Shown here: positions 34,582 through 43,561 of the stretch, in pieces | Numbering within the stretch: position 1 is the first letter of the stretch | Layout of the letters: the number at the start of each line of letters is the position of its first letter | Origin: Chryseobacterium hagamense | Lineage (GTDB): Bacteria > Bacteroidota > Bacteroidia > Flavobacteriales > Weeksellaceae | DNA length: 45,429 nt | Reading direction: 5' to 3' | Assembly: GCF_007991455.1 (NCBI RefSeq) | Contig: NZ_BJYJ01000028.1 | Span: 1-45,429 of the forward strand | Notes under the pieces: model-generated | Told to the model about the DNA's origin: nothing | The model's input: only the letters and a program-made list of their open reading frames with translations | Database searches by the model: none | Made by a program: the position numbers and the translations under genes

Positions 34582-35009
34582 AAACGGCTCTGTGAATCTA
34601 AAAACATTTAGGAGTAAAAAAACTTTGTGCGCTTTGTATTCAAATATAAATTCTGCTGTCATTTGCTGAGTGAAACGCCTTTGCGGACTGAGAAACAGTT
34701 AGTAGCCAAAAAATCCTTGTGTTCGCAGCGTTAAAATAAAATCTCTTTTATCCTTAGTATTAAAAACGGCTTTGTGAGCCTGAAAACAATTAGGAGAAAA
34801 AAACCTTATGCGCTTTGTGTTCAAATATAAATTCCGCTGTCATTTGCTGAGTGAAACGCCTTTGCGGACTGAGAAACAGTTAGTAGCCAAAAAATCCTTG
34901 TGTTCGCAGCGTTAAAATAAAATCTCTTTTATCCTTAAGTATTAAAAACGGCTTTTTGAGCCTGAAAACATTTAGGAGTAAAAAAACTTTGTGCGCTTTG
35001 TATTCAAAA
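34582..35009. repeat. 182-bp tandem repeat, about 2.35 copies
   Basis: Units start at 34582, 34764 and 34946 (AAACGGCT...), each 182 bases apart; the third is cut at about 35009. The first two differ at only scattered positions over most of their length, for example AAACGCCTTTGCGGACTGAG and CCTTGTGTTCGCAGCG in both. No frame stays open through the array. It ends some 80 bases before gldD. Confidence 0.9.
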
Positions 35010-35081
35010 GCAGCGTTCACCTTAAATCCAAAACTCCTTGAAATGCTGAAATTTGTCTTCCGGAATCTGAAATCTAATTTG

Positions 35082-35089
35082 TACTTTTG
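35082..35089 (+). promoter_or_regulatory. -7 box (TACTTTTG) of gldD
   Basis: Exact TAnnTTTG match ending four bases before the gldD ATG, implying a nearly leaderless transcript. No -33 TTTG is found at the expected distance. Confidence 0.55.
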
Positions 35090-35093
35090 CAAA

Positions 35094-35651
35094 ATGTTTA
35101 AAAACGCGATTTTTATTTTTGTAGCCCTGCTTTTGGTGGCGTGTGGAAAAGATCCGGTTCCGAAGCCCTACGGAGAACTCCGTCTGGAATATCCGAAGCC
35201 TCAGTACCGCAAATTTGAAAACAATTGTAACTATACCTTTGAATATTCCGGTTTTGCAAAAATTACCGATGCGAAAAAGCCGTGCTGGTACTATCTGAAT
35301 TATCCGAAAATGAAAGCCAAGGTTTTCGTGACCTATTATCCGATACAGAACGATTTTGCCGATCACATCAAGGAAGCGGAAAAGATGGTGTATGAGCATA
35401 CCATCAAGGCCAGCGCCATCGATACCAAATCTTTTGAATACCCTGACAAAAAGGTATACGGAAATTTTTATGAGCTGAAGGGGCAAAGTGCATCCAATCT
35501 TCAGTTTTACATTACGGACAGCACGAAGCATTTCGTGACGGCCTATTTATATTTCAACACCAGGCCGAAACCTGATTCACTGGCTCCTGCAGTAGACTAT
35601 ATCAAAAATGATATGAAGCACCTGCTGGATACTTTTGAATGGAAAAAATAA
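35094..35651 (+). CDS. gldD: Gliding motility lipoprotein GldD
   Basis: A 185-residue lipoprotein of the GldD family, needed for gliding and for the type IX secretion machinery in Flavobacterium. The start at 35094 opens a signal peptide with lipobox LVAC (Cys17); an in-frame upstream extension into the repeat array is not credible. The conserved start of the mature protein is PKPYGELRLEYPKPQY. Other recognisable segments are CNYTFEYSGFA and YFNTRPKPDSL. Chryseobacterium-type bacteria often keep gldD although they do not visibly glide. The usual neighbour gldE is absent here. Confidence 0.9.
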   Translation: MFKNAIFIFVALLLVACGKDPVPKPYGELRLEYPKPQYRKFENNCNYTFEYSGFAKITDAKKPCWYYLNYPKMKAKVFVTYYPIQNDFADHIKEAEKMVYEHTIKASAIDTKSFEYPDKKVYGNFYELKGQSASNLQFYITDSTKHFVTAYLYFNTRPKPDSLAPAVDYIKNDMKHLLDTFEWKK

Positions 35652-35679
35652 TTGACTTTTATAATACTTTGAAAAAAAT

Positions 35680-36603
35680 ATGAAACTTTTAGTTGTAGGA
35701 AGTGTTGCGTTCGACGCAATCGAAACGCCATTTGGGAAAACAGATAAAATTTTAGGGGGTGCTGCCACATATATCGGGATCACTTCATCCGTTCTCGGCG
35801 TTAAGTCCGGGATCGTTTCCGTTGTAGGAGGGGATTTCCCGCAGGAGCATCTGGATATGTTTACCAACAGAGACATCAATATTGAAGGAATCGAAATTGT
35901 AAAAGAAGGAAAAACATTCTTCTGGGCAGGAAAATACCACAACGATCTTAATACAAGAGACACACTGGCAACAGAAGTGAACGTACTGGAAAACTTTGAT
36001 CCTAAAATCCCGGATTCCATGCAGGATGCAGAGATCCTTTTATTGGGGAACCTTCATCCGGGTGTACAGCTTTCTGTACTGGAAAAGATGCATAACCGGC
36101 CGAAGCTGGTAATTCTGGATACCATGAATTTCTGGATGGATTCCGCTCTGGATATCTTAACGGAGATGATTGCCAAGACCGATGTCATCTCTATCAACGA
36201 TGAGGAAGCAAGACAGCTTTCAGGAGAATATTCTTTGGTGAAAGCCGCTAAAAAGATCCATGAAATGGGCCCTGAATATGTCATCATCAAAAAAGGGGAG
36301 CACGGTGCCTTGCTGTTCCATGACCATAAAGTATTTGCTATTCCTGCATTGCCACTGGAAGATGTCTTTGATCCTACCGGAGCAGGGGATACTTTCGCAG
36401 GAGGTTTTGCAGCCTATCTGGCCAAGAAAGAAAAGATTGATTTCGAGACAATGAAATCCGCATTGATCGTAGGTTCGGCCATGGCTTCCTTTACCGTTGA
36501 GAAATTCGGAACGGAGAGAATCCAGGAAGTAAACGAAGCGGATATGTTCGACAGATTGAGACAATTCAAAGAACTTACGACCTTCGATGTAGAACTTCAG
36601 TAA
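35680..36603 (+). CDS. PfkB-family sugar/nucleoside kinase
   Basis: A 307-residue kinase of the ribokinase/PfkB superfamily. The substrate-binding N-terminal motif is KILGGAATYIGIT (about 24-36). The ATP-binding and catalytic motif is DPTGAGDTFAGGF (about 231-243), with the catalytic Asp in GAGD. The small lid domain and the central Rossmann strands (VIIKKGEHGALLF) are in place. Substrate cannot be told from sequence; adenosine or a ketohexose are typical. It follows gldD by 28 bases and may be co-transcribed. Confidence 0.88.
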   Translation: MKLLVVGSVAFDAIETPFGKTDKILGGAATYIGITSSVLGVKSGIVSVVGGDFPQEHLDMFTNRDINIEGIEIVKEGKTFFWAGKYHNDLNTRDTLATEVNVLENFDPKIPDSMQDAEILLLGNLHPGVQLSVLEKMHNRPKLVILDTMNFWMDSALDILTEMIAKTDVISINDEEARQLSGEYSLVKAAKKIHEMGPEYVIIKKGEHGALLFHDHKVFAIPALPLEDVFDPTGAGDTFAGGFAAYLAKKEKIDFETMKSALIVGSAMASFTVEKFGTERIQEVNEADMFDRLRQFKELTTFDVELQ

Positions 36604-36660
36604 TATCTTCTTTTAAGAAATATTTATAATAAAAAATTTAGTGTAATTCATTAAGAATTC

Positions 36661-36668
36661 TAAATTTG
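36661..36668 (+). promoter_or_regulatory. -7 box (TAAATTTG) of the isomerase gene
   Basis: Exact TAnnTTTG match, 21 bases before the ATG at 36690. A weak TTTA at 36637-36640 is near the -33 position. Confidence 0.5.
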
Positions 36669-36689
36669 CAACTTGTTTAAAATAGTATA

Positions 36690-38060
36690 ATGACAAATAA
36701 ACTTAAGATCACTTTTCTTTTTGGAATTTTCATCCTGCTGTTCGGCGCCGATGCGATGAACGCTCAGCTGAAAAAAGGAGATTTAGTGGATGGTATCTCT
36801 GCGGTAATCGGTGATGAAATTGTGCTGGAGTCCGATGTAACCGAGCAGATGAACTATGCAAAACAGCAGGGCGCTTCTAATATTGATAAGTGTGAGTTTT
36901 TGGAGAATTTTCTTAACAACAAACTTCTTGTTTACGAAGCTAAAAAAGATACGCTGATCGAAAACCGTTCGGCAGCCATTAAAGAACAGGCCAATGCCAA
37001 ATACCAGCAATTGCTTTCCCAGTTTCCGGACGAAAAAACGATGCTGACCGCCTATAAGTTCAGAAACGGCTTCGAAATGAAGAATGCCATCGAAAAAATC
37101 GATGCAGACCAGTATTACGGACAGGCAAAATACCAAAGGGTTACCGACAAAGCCGACGTTACCCCAAATGAGGTAACGGATTTTTACAATACGTTCAAAA
37201 CCCAGCTGCCGGAAATCAAGGATGAGGTTTCCTTATCCCAGATCATGATGTTCCCTAAGCTTACCGAAGCCCATAAAGATGAGCTGATCAACAAGCTGAA
37301 GAAAATCAAACAGGACATCCAGGGCGGCGAAACGTTCGAAAGCCAGGCCAGAATCTATTCTGAAGACCCGGGATCCGCATCAAACGGAGGTCTGATGAAA
37401 AATATTTCCAAAGGACAGATGGTAAAGCCTTTCGAGGCCGCCGCACTGAATCTTCAGGAAGGAGAGATTTCAGACCCGGTTGAATCGGAATTCGGATATC
37501 ACATTATTCAGCTGGTAAAAAAGTCAGGAAAGATGTATGACGCAAGACATATTCTTCTGATGGCCACTCCGACGGATGAAGAAATAAAAACGGCAAAAGC
37601 AAAACTGGACAGCATCAGAGGATTGATCCAAAGTGGAAAAATGACTTTCAAAGATGCCACCTTCAGGTTTTCCGATGATAAAAGAACCAAGTTCAACGCC
37701 GGGGTGATTCCGGGAGCAGACGGTTCCAGTAAAATTGAAAGAGAAACGCTTCCGGGAACCATCAGCTACGAATTGGCGGGGCTGAATAAGGGAGACATTA
37801 CCACGGCTTTTGACGATGAGGATGAAAGAAAGAGAAAAGTTGTAAAGATCATTAAAATGGAGGATGTGATTCCTGCCCACAAGATCACACTTGAAACCGA
37901 TTATGACCGGATCAAGCAGATGGCGCTCAACAAGAAGAAAAATGAAATGGTTGAAAAATATGTAAATTCAAAACTTCCGACCACCTTTATTTCCATTGAC
38001 AGCCGCTATGACACCTGTAGCTTCAAAGGAAGCTGGAAAAAAGATTCAGTAAAAAAATAA
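36690..38060 (+). CDS. SurA-like periplasmic peptidyl-prolyl isomerase
   Basis: A 456-residue exported chaperone. The signal peptide ends near AMNAQ (about residue 26). A SurA-type N-terminal helical chaperone region follows (about 30-165). Two parvulin (PpiC) domains come next: one with EVSLSQIMMFPK through GYHIIQLVKKSG (about 175-275), and a more degenerate one with YDARHILLMATPT (about 285-390). A C-terminal helix completes it. It likely helps fold outer-membrane proteins. A terminator follows. Its own -7 box points to independent transcription. Confidence 0.93.
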   Translation: MTNKLKITFLFGIFILLFGADAMNAQLKKGDLVDGISAVIGDEIVLESDVTEQMNYAKQQGASNIDKCEFLENFLNNKLLVYEAKKDTLIENRSAAIKEQANAKYQQLLSQFPDEKTMLTAYKFRNGFEMKNAIEKIDADQYYGQAKYQRVTDKADVTPNEVTDFYNTFKTQLPEIKDEVSLSQIMMFPKLTEAHKDELINKLKKIKQDIQGGETFESQARIYSEDPGSASNGGLMKNISKGQMVKPFEAAALNLQEGEISDPVESEFGYHIIQLVKKSGKMYDARHILLMATPTDEEIKTAKAKLDSIRGLIQSGKMTFKDATFRFSDDKRTKFNAGVIPGADGSSKIERETLPGTISYELAGLNKGDITTAFDDEDERKRKVVKIIKMEDVIPAHKITLETDYDRIKQMALNKKKNEMVEKYVNSKLPTTFISIDSRYDTCSFKGSWKKDSVKK

Positions 38061-38066
38061 GACAAA

Positions 38067-38094
38067 ACCTTCAGAATTTTCTGAAGGTTTTTTT
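38067..38094 (+). terminator. Terminator of the SurA-like gene
   Basis: Perfect 8-bp stem ACCTTCAG/CTGAAGGT (38067-38074 with 38081-38088) with a following T run. Confidence 0.92.
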
Positions 38095-38138
38095 GTGGAG
38101 AACCTTCCCGTAACCGGGGTTTTTATTATTTTTACACC

Positions 38139-39128
38139 ATGAGCAGTTTTATAGATTTCAATTCAGCTAAAAAGCTTCACGGGATGCAGTCCCGGCAAAA
38201 TACCGTTACCCAACTCTTCGGCCTCCGGTACCCGGTTATCCAGGGCGGGATGATCTGGCATTCCGGATGGAAGCTGGCCTCGGCGGTTTCCAACTGCGGC
38301 GGATTGGGCCTGATCGGTGCCGGAAGCATGTATCCCGATGTATTAAGGGAGAACATCAGAAAATGTAAGCAGGCTACGGATAAACCTTTCGGGGTAAACG
38401 TACCCATGCTGTATCCGAATCTGGAGGAAATTATCAGCATCATCCTCGAAGAAGGGATTAAAATTGTTTTTACCTCGGCGGGAAACCCGAAGACCTATAC
38501 GGAAACTTTACAGAAAGAAGGATTAAAGGTAGCTCACGTTGTTTCATCCACCAAATTTGCCGTCAAATGTGAAGAAGCAGACGTAGATGCCATAGTAGCG
38601 GAAGGTTTCGAAGCAGGCGGCCATAACGGAAGGGATGAAACCACTACGTTCTGCCTGATCCCGAATGTGAGGAAACATATTTCCAAACCCCTGATTGCGG
38701 CTGGCGGAATTGCTTTAGGCTCCCAGATGAAGGCGGCCATGATCTTAGGTGCGGATGGTGTGCAGATCGGTTCGCGTTTTGCCGCTACGACGGAGGCCAG
38801 TGCCCATGAAAACTGGAAGCAGAAAATCACCGAACTTCACGAAGGCGACACTCATCTAACCCTGAAAGAACTGGCACCGGTAAGGATGGTGAAAAATAAG
38901 TTTTTTAATGACCTTGAAAACATTTATCATACCGGAAGAAACAAAGAATCCCTCATTGCTTCCCTGGGCCGTGCAAGAGCGAAAAAAGGCATGTTCGAAG
39001 GCGATATGGAAGAAGGCGAACTGGAAATAGGACAGGTTTCCGCTCTGATCGATGAGATACTGCCGGTAGAAACGGTGTTCAGAAATCTGCTGGACGAATT
39101 CAATAATACGGGTATTCCCAGCCTCTAA
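38139..39128 (+). CDS. Nitronate monooxygenase-like flavoprotein
   Basis: A 329-residue FMN-binding TIM barrel of the nitronate monooxygenase / 2-nitropropane dioxygenase family, which overlaps with FabK-type enoyl reductases. Seen are VIQGGMIWHSG (about 33-43), SNCGGLGLIGAG, the active-site region EAGGHNGRDE (about 160-169), and the phosphate-binding IAAGGIALGSQM and GADGVQIGSRF. The precise reaction cannot be told. An alpha/beta hydrolase starts 13 bases downstream on the same strand, so the two are probably one operon. Confidence 0.88.
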   Translation: MSSFIDFNSAKKLHGMQSRQNTVTQLFGLRYPVIQGGMIWHSGWKLASAVSNCGGLGLIGAGSMYPDVLRENIRKCKQATDKPFGVNVPMLYPNLEEIISIILEEGIKIVFTSAGNPKTYTETLQKEGLKVAHVVSSTKFAVKCEEADVDAIVAEGFEAGGHNGRDETTTFCLIPNVRKHISKPLIAAGGIALGSQMKAAMILGADGVQIGSRFAATTEASAHENWKQKITELHEGDTHLTLKELAPVRMVKNKFFNDLENIYHTGRNKESLIASLGRARAKKGMFEGDMEEGELEIGQVSALIDEILPVETVFRNLLDEFNNTGIPSL

Positions 39129-39141
39129 TTGGAGTAAGCGA

Positions 39142-39918
39142 ATGGAACCGAAGATTATTGATGTACAAGGAAAAAAGCTTTATACCGAATATCACCATTT
39201 CTCTGAAGACAGCCCGACTCTTGTTTTTTTACATGACTCCTTAGGCTGTATCCAGCTATGGCGTGATTTTCCTTCCGAATTGGGGAAAGCCACCGGATGC
39301 AATGTGCTTGTATACGACCGGCTGGGATATGGAAAGTCTCTTCCCATGCTTACCCATAAAAGGGAAAACAGCTATATGGAAGCTGAAGCCGATGTACTGA
39401 ATGATTTGCTGGATGCGTTGGAAATAAACGAGGCCCTTCTTTTCGGGCACAGCGACGGCGGAACCATTGCTCTGATCACGGCATCAAAATACCCTGGGAA
39501 AATAAAAGCAGTCATTTGTGAAGCCGGGCATATTTTTGTGGAAGACATCACCGTAAAAGGAGTGAGGGATGCATGGGAAGCCTATCAGACGACCAATCTT
39601 CCGGAACGTCTTGCAAAATACCACGGCGATAAAACGGAAATGCTCGTCAGGGCCTGGACGGAAATCTGGCTCAGCGACCGCTTCAGAAACTGGAATATTG
39701 AATCTTTACTGAAAAACATTACTGCGCCACTGCTTTTTATTCAGGGCGCAGAAGACGAGTACGGAACACTCGATCAGGTAGAAAAAACCGTTTCGCAGGT
39801 AAGCGGAACAGCCGGAAAATTCATCATTTCCAACGCCGGGCACACACCGCATAAAGAGGTTCCTAAAATTGTTCTGGAAAAAGCCGTCAGCTTCATCAAC
39901 AGCATTCTGAAAGAGTGA
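39142..39918 (+). CDS. Alpha/beta hydrolase
   Basis: A 258-residue single-domain hydrolase without signal peptide. The oxyanion segment is FLHDSLGC (about 29-36), the nucleophile Ser104 is in FGHSDGG, the acid is in IQGAEDEYG (about 205-213), and the His is in SNAGHTPHKE (about 235-244). It is of the 2-hydroxymuconate-semialdehyde-hydrolase/proline-iminopeptidase type in general form; the substrate is unknown. It is probably expressed with the flavoprotein upstream, 13 bases away. Confidence 0.88.
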   Translation: MEPKIIDVQGKKLYTEYHHFSEDSPTLVFLHDSLGCIQLWRDFPSELGKATGCNVLVYDRLGYGKSLPMLTHKRENSYMEAEADVLNDLLDALEINEALLFGHSDGGTIALITASKYPGKIKAVICEAGHIFVEDITVKGVRDAWEAYQTTNLPERLAKYHGDKTEMLVRAWTEIWLSDRFRNWNIESLLKNITAPLLFIQGAEDEYGTLDQVEKTVSQVSGTAGKFIISNAGHTPHKEVPKIVLEKAVSFINSILKE

Positions 39919-40104
39919 ATGGTGAATGCGCTTCGCTTGTCATTGGTGAATAGTGATTGTACATGAATTTAATGTTGGAAAGCGCAAAGCCGCTAGAGGT
40001 TCTTAATATCTTGTGTTTTTAAGTAATAAGGATTTTATTTTGATAAAACTGAATACCGTTTAAAATTCACCGCTCACCTGTGGAGCAGAAGTCGCCATTG
40101 ACCT
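39919..40104. repeat. Intergenic repeat with inverted ends
   Basis: Left edge GGTGAATGCGCTTCGCTTGTCATTGG (39939-39962, approximate) and right edge, read backwards, GGTCAATGGCGACTTCTGC share a loose inverted similarity. It could be a degenerate palindromic repeat. No gene is present. Confidence 0.35.
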
Positions 40105-40110
40105 TAACCC

Positions 40111-40728
40111 CTACAAATTCTGAATCTCCCATTTAATATTTTCCCTTGCCTGATTTTCATATTTTTCCCTGAATTCATCAGTCTTAAAGATGCTCTCCAG
40201 TTTTGAAAAATGCTGCAGTACTTTTTTTCTTCCCGGCCTGTACAGGAAATCGGGATAAACAGCGTATTCTTTTCTTATTTTACGGGTATAATCCAGATAG
40301 GTTTCCCGGTCTTTTCCCAGAACGGAAAGATCAGCATCAAGGAGATAGTTGGTATCCTGGTCACCGGACCGCAGATGGGATTTGGTCGCGATAATCTGCT
40401 CAGAAACTTTATTGATGATGTCCTGATGAATATTTAATTTTTGAAGCCTCAATACAGCCAGCTCTGCGCTTTTTTCTTCATTGGCTTTTGAGGTGGCCTC
40501 ATAAATAACGTCATGGTAGAAAACAGAGAAGGTAATTGTTGAAAAATCTGAAATACGATCTTTTACGGCATCAAGCTCGGAAAATAGGGCTTGAAGATGC
40601 TGCAGGTTGTGGTAGTGCCTGCCTTTTTCAGCATATTTTTCATGGATTTCGGTCCATAAATTTCCGATCAGCTGAGGATCATTTATGAATGTCAGACATT
40701 GATGGGTAAACCTTTCCTGTAACCTCAT
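40111..40728 (-). CDS. HD-superfamily phosphohydrolase
   Basis: A 205-residue soluble HD-type protein. HNLQHLQ (about 38-44) supplies the first histidines, FYHDVIYE (about 69-76) is the HD metal-binding pair, and NEEKSAELA follows. This is the predicted metal-dependent phosphohydrolase type seen across bacteria, with unknown substrate; some relatives act on nucleotides. It starts 31 bases after the rhodanese gene on the same strand, but a terminator lies between them. Confidence 0.82.
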   Translation of the reverse strand: MRLQERFTHQCLTFINDPQLIGNLWTEIHEKYAEKGRHYHNLQHLQALFSELDAVKDRISDFSTITFSVFYHDVIYEATSKANEEKSAELAVLRLQKLNIHQDIINKVSEQIIATKSHLRSGDQDTNYLLDADLSVLGKDRETYLDYTRKIRKEYAVYPDFLYRPGRKKVLQHFSKLESIFKTDEFREKYENQARENIKWEIQNL

Positions 40729-40745
40729 AGCGGCATTTTTCAGAT

Positions 40746-40771
40746 AAAAAAAGGAACTTTTAAAAAGTTCC
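40746..40771 (-). terminator. Terminator overlapping the rhodanese stop
   Basis: On the minus strand GGAAC...GTTCC pairs around a loop that contains the stop codon at 40760-40762, then T runs follow. Transcripts of the rhodanese gene should end here. Confidence 0.75.
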
Positions 40772-41059
40772 CTGATTTGCTTCGATGGTGGCTTTCAGTT
40801 CGGCCCAGCCTCCGCCGTTATGACCGTCCTTCAGACCTTGGGTATTTAAATATTCCAGTGCTTTTCCGCTTCGGTTTCCGCTTCTGCAGAAGAGGATTAC
40901 CGGTTTTTCGATGGAAAGGATTTCCTCCTGTCGGTCTTCCACTTCGCCCAGCGGGATATTTTTGGCACCTTCTATGGATCCGTCCATTTCCAGTTCCATG
41001 GGTTCACGAACGTCAATCAACTGATAATTTCCTGATTTTAAAACTTCTGATAAAGACAT
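40760..41059 (-). CDS. Single-domain rhodanese-like protein
   Basis: A 99-residue rhodanese domain alone. The N-terminal helix is followed by LIDVREPMELEMDGSIEGAKNIPL (about 14-37). The active-site loop is CRSGNRSG with Cys58. It could transfer sulfur or act as a persulfide carrier, or be a small stress-linked GlpE-like protein. A signal peptide is absent, so it is cytoplasmic. Its gene ends inside its own terminator. Confidence 0.92.
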   Translation of the reverse strand: MSLSEVLKSGNYQLIDVREPMELEMDGSIEGAKNIPLGEVEDRQEEILSIEKPVILFCRSGNRSGKALEYLNTQGLKDGHNGGGWAELKATIEANQGTF

Positions 41060-41142
41060 ATTGCTTTGTTTTTATGGTTCAAATGTTAAACGAAATTACG
41101 TAAAATTTTACGGATAATGGTTTTTATAAGGTTTTTTTATTT

Positions 41143-42363
41143 CTAAAACAGAGTGTATCCAAGGATTAAAGACATCGTCTGGTAACGGGAGGTGAACGTA
41201 TTGTAATTTTGTAACAGATTTCTGTTGGTTGCAGCACGGAACTCGGCTGAGAACCGGTCATTGTATTTATATCCGATACCGAAGGCCATATTGTTTCCCG
41301 AACTGATTTCCAGAATCTGGTAATCGTATTTTATTTCCGATTTAAGATTAAAATCAAAGATATAGGCTAAATTGACAAAAATTTTTGATTTGTCATTAAT
41401 AAAGAAATAATGTCTCACTCCAAACGGAATTTCAATTGACTTATAATCAACGGTTCTTGTAGACTTCATTTCAAAAGACTGTCCCGGATAAACTACAGAT
41501 TCCTTTTCTGCCTTATAATACTGGAAAGTAGGTTCTGTGAAGATGGCCCATTTATTTTTATTAAAAGGTAACACAAATTCAGCTTCCACTCCGATTCTGA
41601 AAGCGGTTTCCCTGTTGAATTTTGTAACTTCGTCACTGCCCCCGTAGTAGGATGACAAAACCGTTTCAAAAGACGAAAAATTCACGCCCGGTCTCACATT
41701 CAGATTGAAAAGATCTCTTTTTTCACTTACCTGATTATAGTTTACCGCTGTGCCGGTATGGGTACATTCATTATAGCCCATGAAAGCTTTTGATAAATCA
41801 TTGGCCTGGTATTGTATCTTTTCAATACGGTTCTGATCCAGGTTGCAGTTCAGGCTTTTGCCAAGCAGCTTTTTATAATCTTCGTTATAGGAAATCTGGC
41901 TGCTGTTCAGATAATAAGATTTAAAGATAAGTGGTACAACCTGAGAATCATCGATATTGAAAAAAAACTTTTTCATGTCCCCCTTTTCATAATAGAAAAG
42001 GTTGGCTTTTCCTTCAACCAGATATTTCAGGAAAACCGTTTCTTCTTTGAATTCCGGGTCCTTTTTATCTGAAATTTTATCCAGGATTTCAACAGACTGG
42101 TCGACGATAACGGTCTTTCTTACATATTTCAGTTCATGGCCGACCCCGAATTCCCGGATATTTTTAATGTTTTCTTTTTTCACATCCGAAGTTTCGTCCG
42201 TTCTGAATTCAAATTCCGTAGGATTGTTTTTCCAATCCAGGTTTTTGATGAAGACTTCACTTCTCTGTCCTGAATTATTTACGAAATAGCCTTTTTCGAA
42301 CCTGATCTGTGCATTAAAGAAACAGGCAGAAACAAGTCCGGTAAGCAGACCGATTTTTTTCAT
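41143..42363 (-). CDS. Outer-membrane beta-barrel protein
   Basis: A 406-residue exported protein with signal peptide ending near CFFNAQ (about residue 19). The N-terminal half (20-200) is polar and mixed alpha/beta without a recognised family. The C-terminal half (about 215-406) has repeated amphipathic strands with alternating hydrophobic residues and ends LGYTLF, with the final Phe typical of outer-membrane barrels. It resembles the PorT/OmpW-like small barrels of the phylum. A -7 box (TAAATTTG on the minus strand) lies 50 bases upstream, facing queG. Confidence 0.78.
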   Translation of the reverse strand: MKKIGLLTGLVSACFFNAQIRFEKGYFVNNSGQRSEVFIKNLDWKNNPTEFEFRTDETSDVKKENIKNIREFGVGHELKYVRKTVIVDQSVEILDKISDKKDPEFKEETVFLKYLVEGKANLFYYEKGDMKKFFFNIDDSQVVPLIFKSYYLNSSQISYNEDYKKLLGKSLNCNLDQNRIEKIQYQANDLSKAFMGYNECTHTGTAVNYNQVSEKRDLFNLNVRPGVNFSSFETVLSSYYGGSDEVTKFNRETAFRIGVEAEFVLPFNKNKWAIFTEPTFQYYKAEKESVVYPGQSFEMKSTRTVDYKSIEIPFGVRHYFFINDKSKIFVNLAYIFDFNLKSEIKYDYQILEISSGNNMAFGIGYKYNDRFSAEFRAATNRNLLQNYNTFTSRYQTMSLILGYTLF

Positions 42364-42412
42364 GGTTTTGTTTTTTTCTGATATTATTGAGGTCTGAATT
42401 TTTCAAACGCGG

Positions 42413-42443
42413 CAAATTTATAAAATAATCTTAGTTTTGCAAG
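42413..42443. promoter_or_regulatory. Overlapping divergent promoters, barrel gene and queG
   Basis: Minus strand: TAAATTTG (42413-42420) with CTTG (42440-42443) exactly 19 bases upstream. Plus strand: TAGTTTTG (42432-42439), 11 bases before the queG ATG. The two promoters overlap face to face, so RNA polymerase cannot hold both at once. Confidence 0.65.
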
Positions 42444-42450
42444 GTAAAAG

Positions 42451-43395
42451 ATGAGTTCAACCGCAGAAAGATATTCACAGCTGATCAAAGCCAAAGCCAA
42501 AAGTTTTGGTTTCCAGGGCTGTGGCATTTCAAAAGCGGAATTCCTGGAAGAAGAAGCCCGTCCGCTCGAAAACTGGCTGAAAAACAGCTTTCATGGCGAA
42601 ATGAAATATATGGAAAATTATTTCGATAAAAGGCTGGACCCGAGATTGCTGGTGGAAGGCTCCAAATCGGTGATTTCTCTTTCGTATAATTATTTCCCGG
42701 AAGAAAAAATCTCAACCCTTGAGAATTTCAAGATCTCGAAATATGCGTATGCGGAAGACTATCATGAGGTCATTAAGGATATTCTGCGCGACATGGTGGC
42801 TGAGCTGCAGGAGGAGATCGGGGAGTTCGGGTTCCGGGTATTTGTGGATTCGGCGCCGGTATTGGAAAGGAGCTGGGCGCGAAAATCGGGAATCGGCTGG
42901 GTCGGTAAAAACGCCAACCTGATTACCCGGCAAAGCGGGTCGTTCTACTTTCTGGCGGAAATTATCTGTGATCTCGAACTGGTTGCCGATCATCCGGTAA
43001 CGGATCATTGCGGAACGTGCCGGAAATGCATTGATGCCTGCCCGACCGGAGCGATTGTCTCAGAAAAACTGGTTGACGGAAGCAAATGTATATCGTACGC
43101 CACCATTGAATTAAAAGATTCGATTCCGGATTATTTCAAGGATAAGATGGACGACTGGATGTTCGGCTGCGATGTCTGTCAGGACGTCTGTCCGTGGAAC
43201 CGTTTCTCGGCTCCGCATCAGCAGAGCAAATTCAAACCGAATGAAAGTTTAAAAAACTTTAAAAAAGGAGAGTGGCGGGAACTGACGCAGGAACTGTTTT
43301 CCGAAATTTTTCGGAAATCGCCGGTAAAACGTACGAAATTCGCCGGACTGAAGCGCAATATTGAATTTCTGGAACAGTCCTCAGACAAAGAATAA
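42451..43395 (+). CDS. queG: Epoxyqueuosine reductase QueG
   Basis: A 314-residue cobalamin- and iron-sulfur-dependent enzyme that makes queuosine from epoxyqueuosine in tRNA. The N-terminal cobalamin-binding part has FGFQGCGISKAEF (about 18-30) and SYNYFPEE. The [4Fe-4S] motifs are CGTCRKCIDACP (Cys187, Cys190, Cys193, Cys197) and CDVCQDVCP (Cys240, Cys243, Cys247), with Cys214 in SKCISYATIE. The catalytic Asp in FVDSAPVLERSWA is conserved. The protein is somewhat short at the C-terminus, lacking the HEAT-like extension seen in some members. Confidence 0.95.
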   Translation: MSSTAERYSQLIKAKAKSFGFQGCGISKAEFLEEEARPLENWLKNSFHGEMKYMENYFDKRLDPRLLVEGSKSVISLSYNYFPEEKISTLENFKISKYAYAEDYHEVIKDILRDMVAELQEEIGEFGFRVFVDSAPVLERSWARKSGIGWVGKNANLITRQSGSFYFLAEIICDLELVADHPVTDHCGTCRKCIDACPTGAIVSEKLVDGSKCISYATIELKDSIPDYFKDKMDDWMFGCDVCQDVCPWNRFSAPHQQSKFKPNESLKNFKKGEWRELTQELFSEIFRKSPVKRTKFAGLKRNIEFLEQSSDKE

Positions 43396-43561
43396 ATCAT
43401 CATTTTTGCAGATGCGGTCTGATCCGGAAAAACTCAAGTTTCGGACAAAAATGGTTAAGCTGCCGTTCCTAAAATAAAAATTTTAGGAAGATAAAATCAG
43501 ACACGTATTAAGACTTAACGATTAAAAAAAATCGATTTTCAGAAAGTCTTTATCCTGAAGA

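Noticed and set aside
34582..35009. CRISPR array
   Set aside because: The repeat unit is 182 bases with no short repeat/spacer structure and there are no cas genes.
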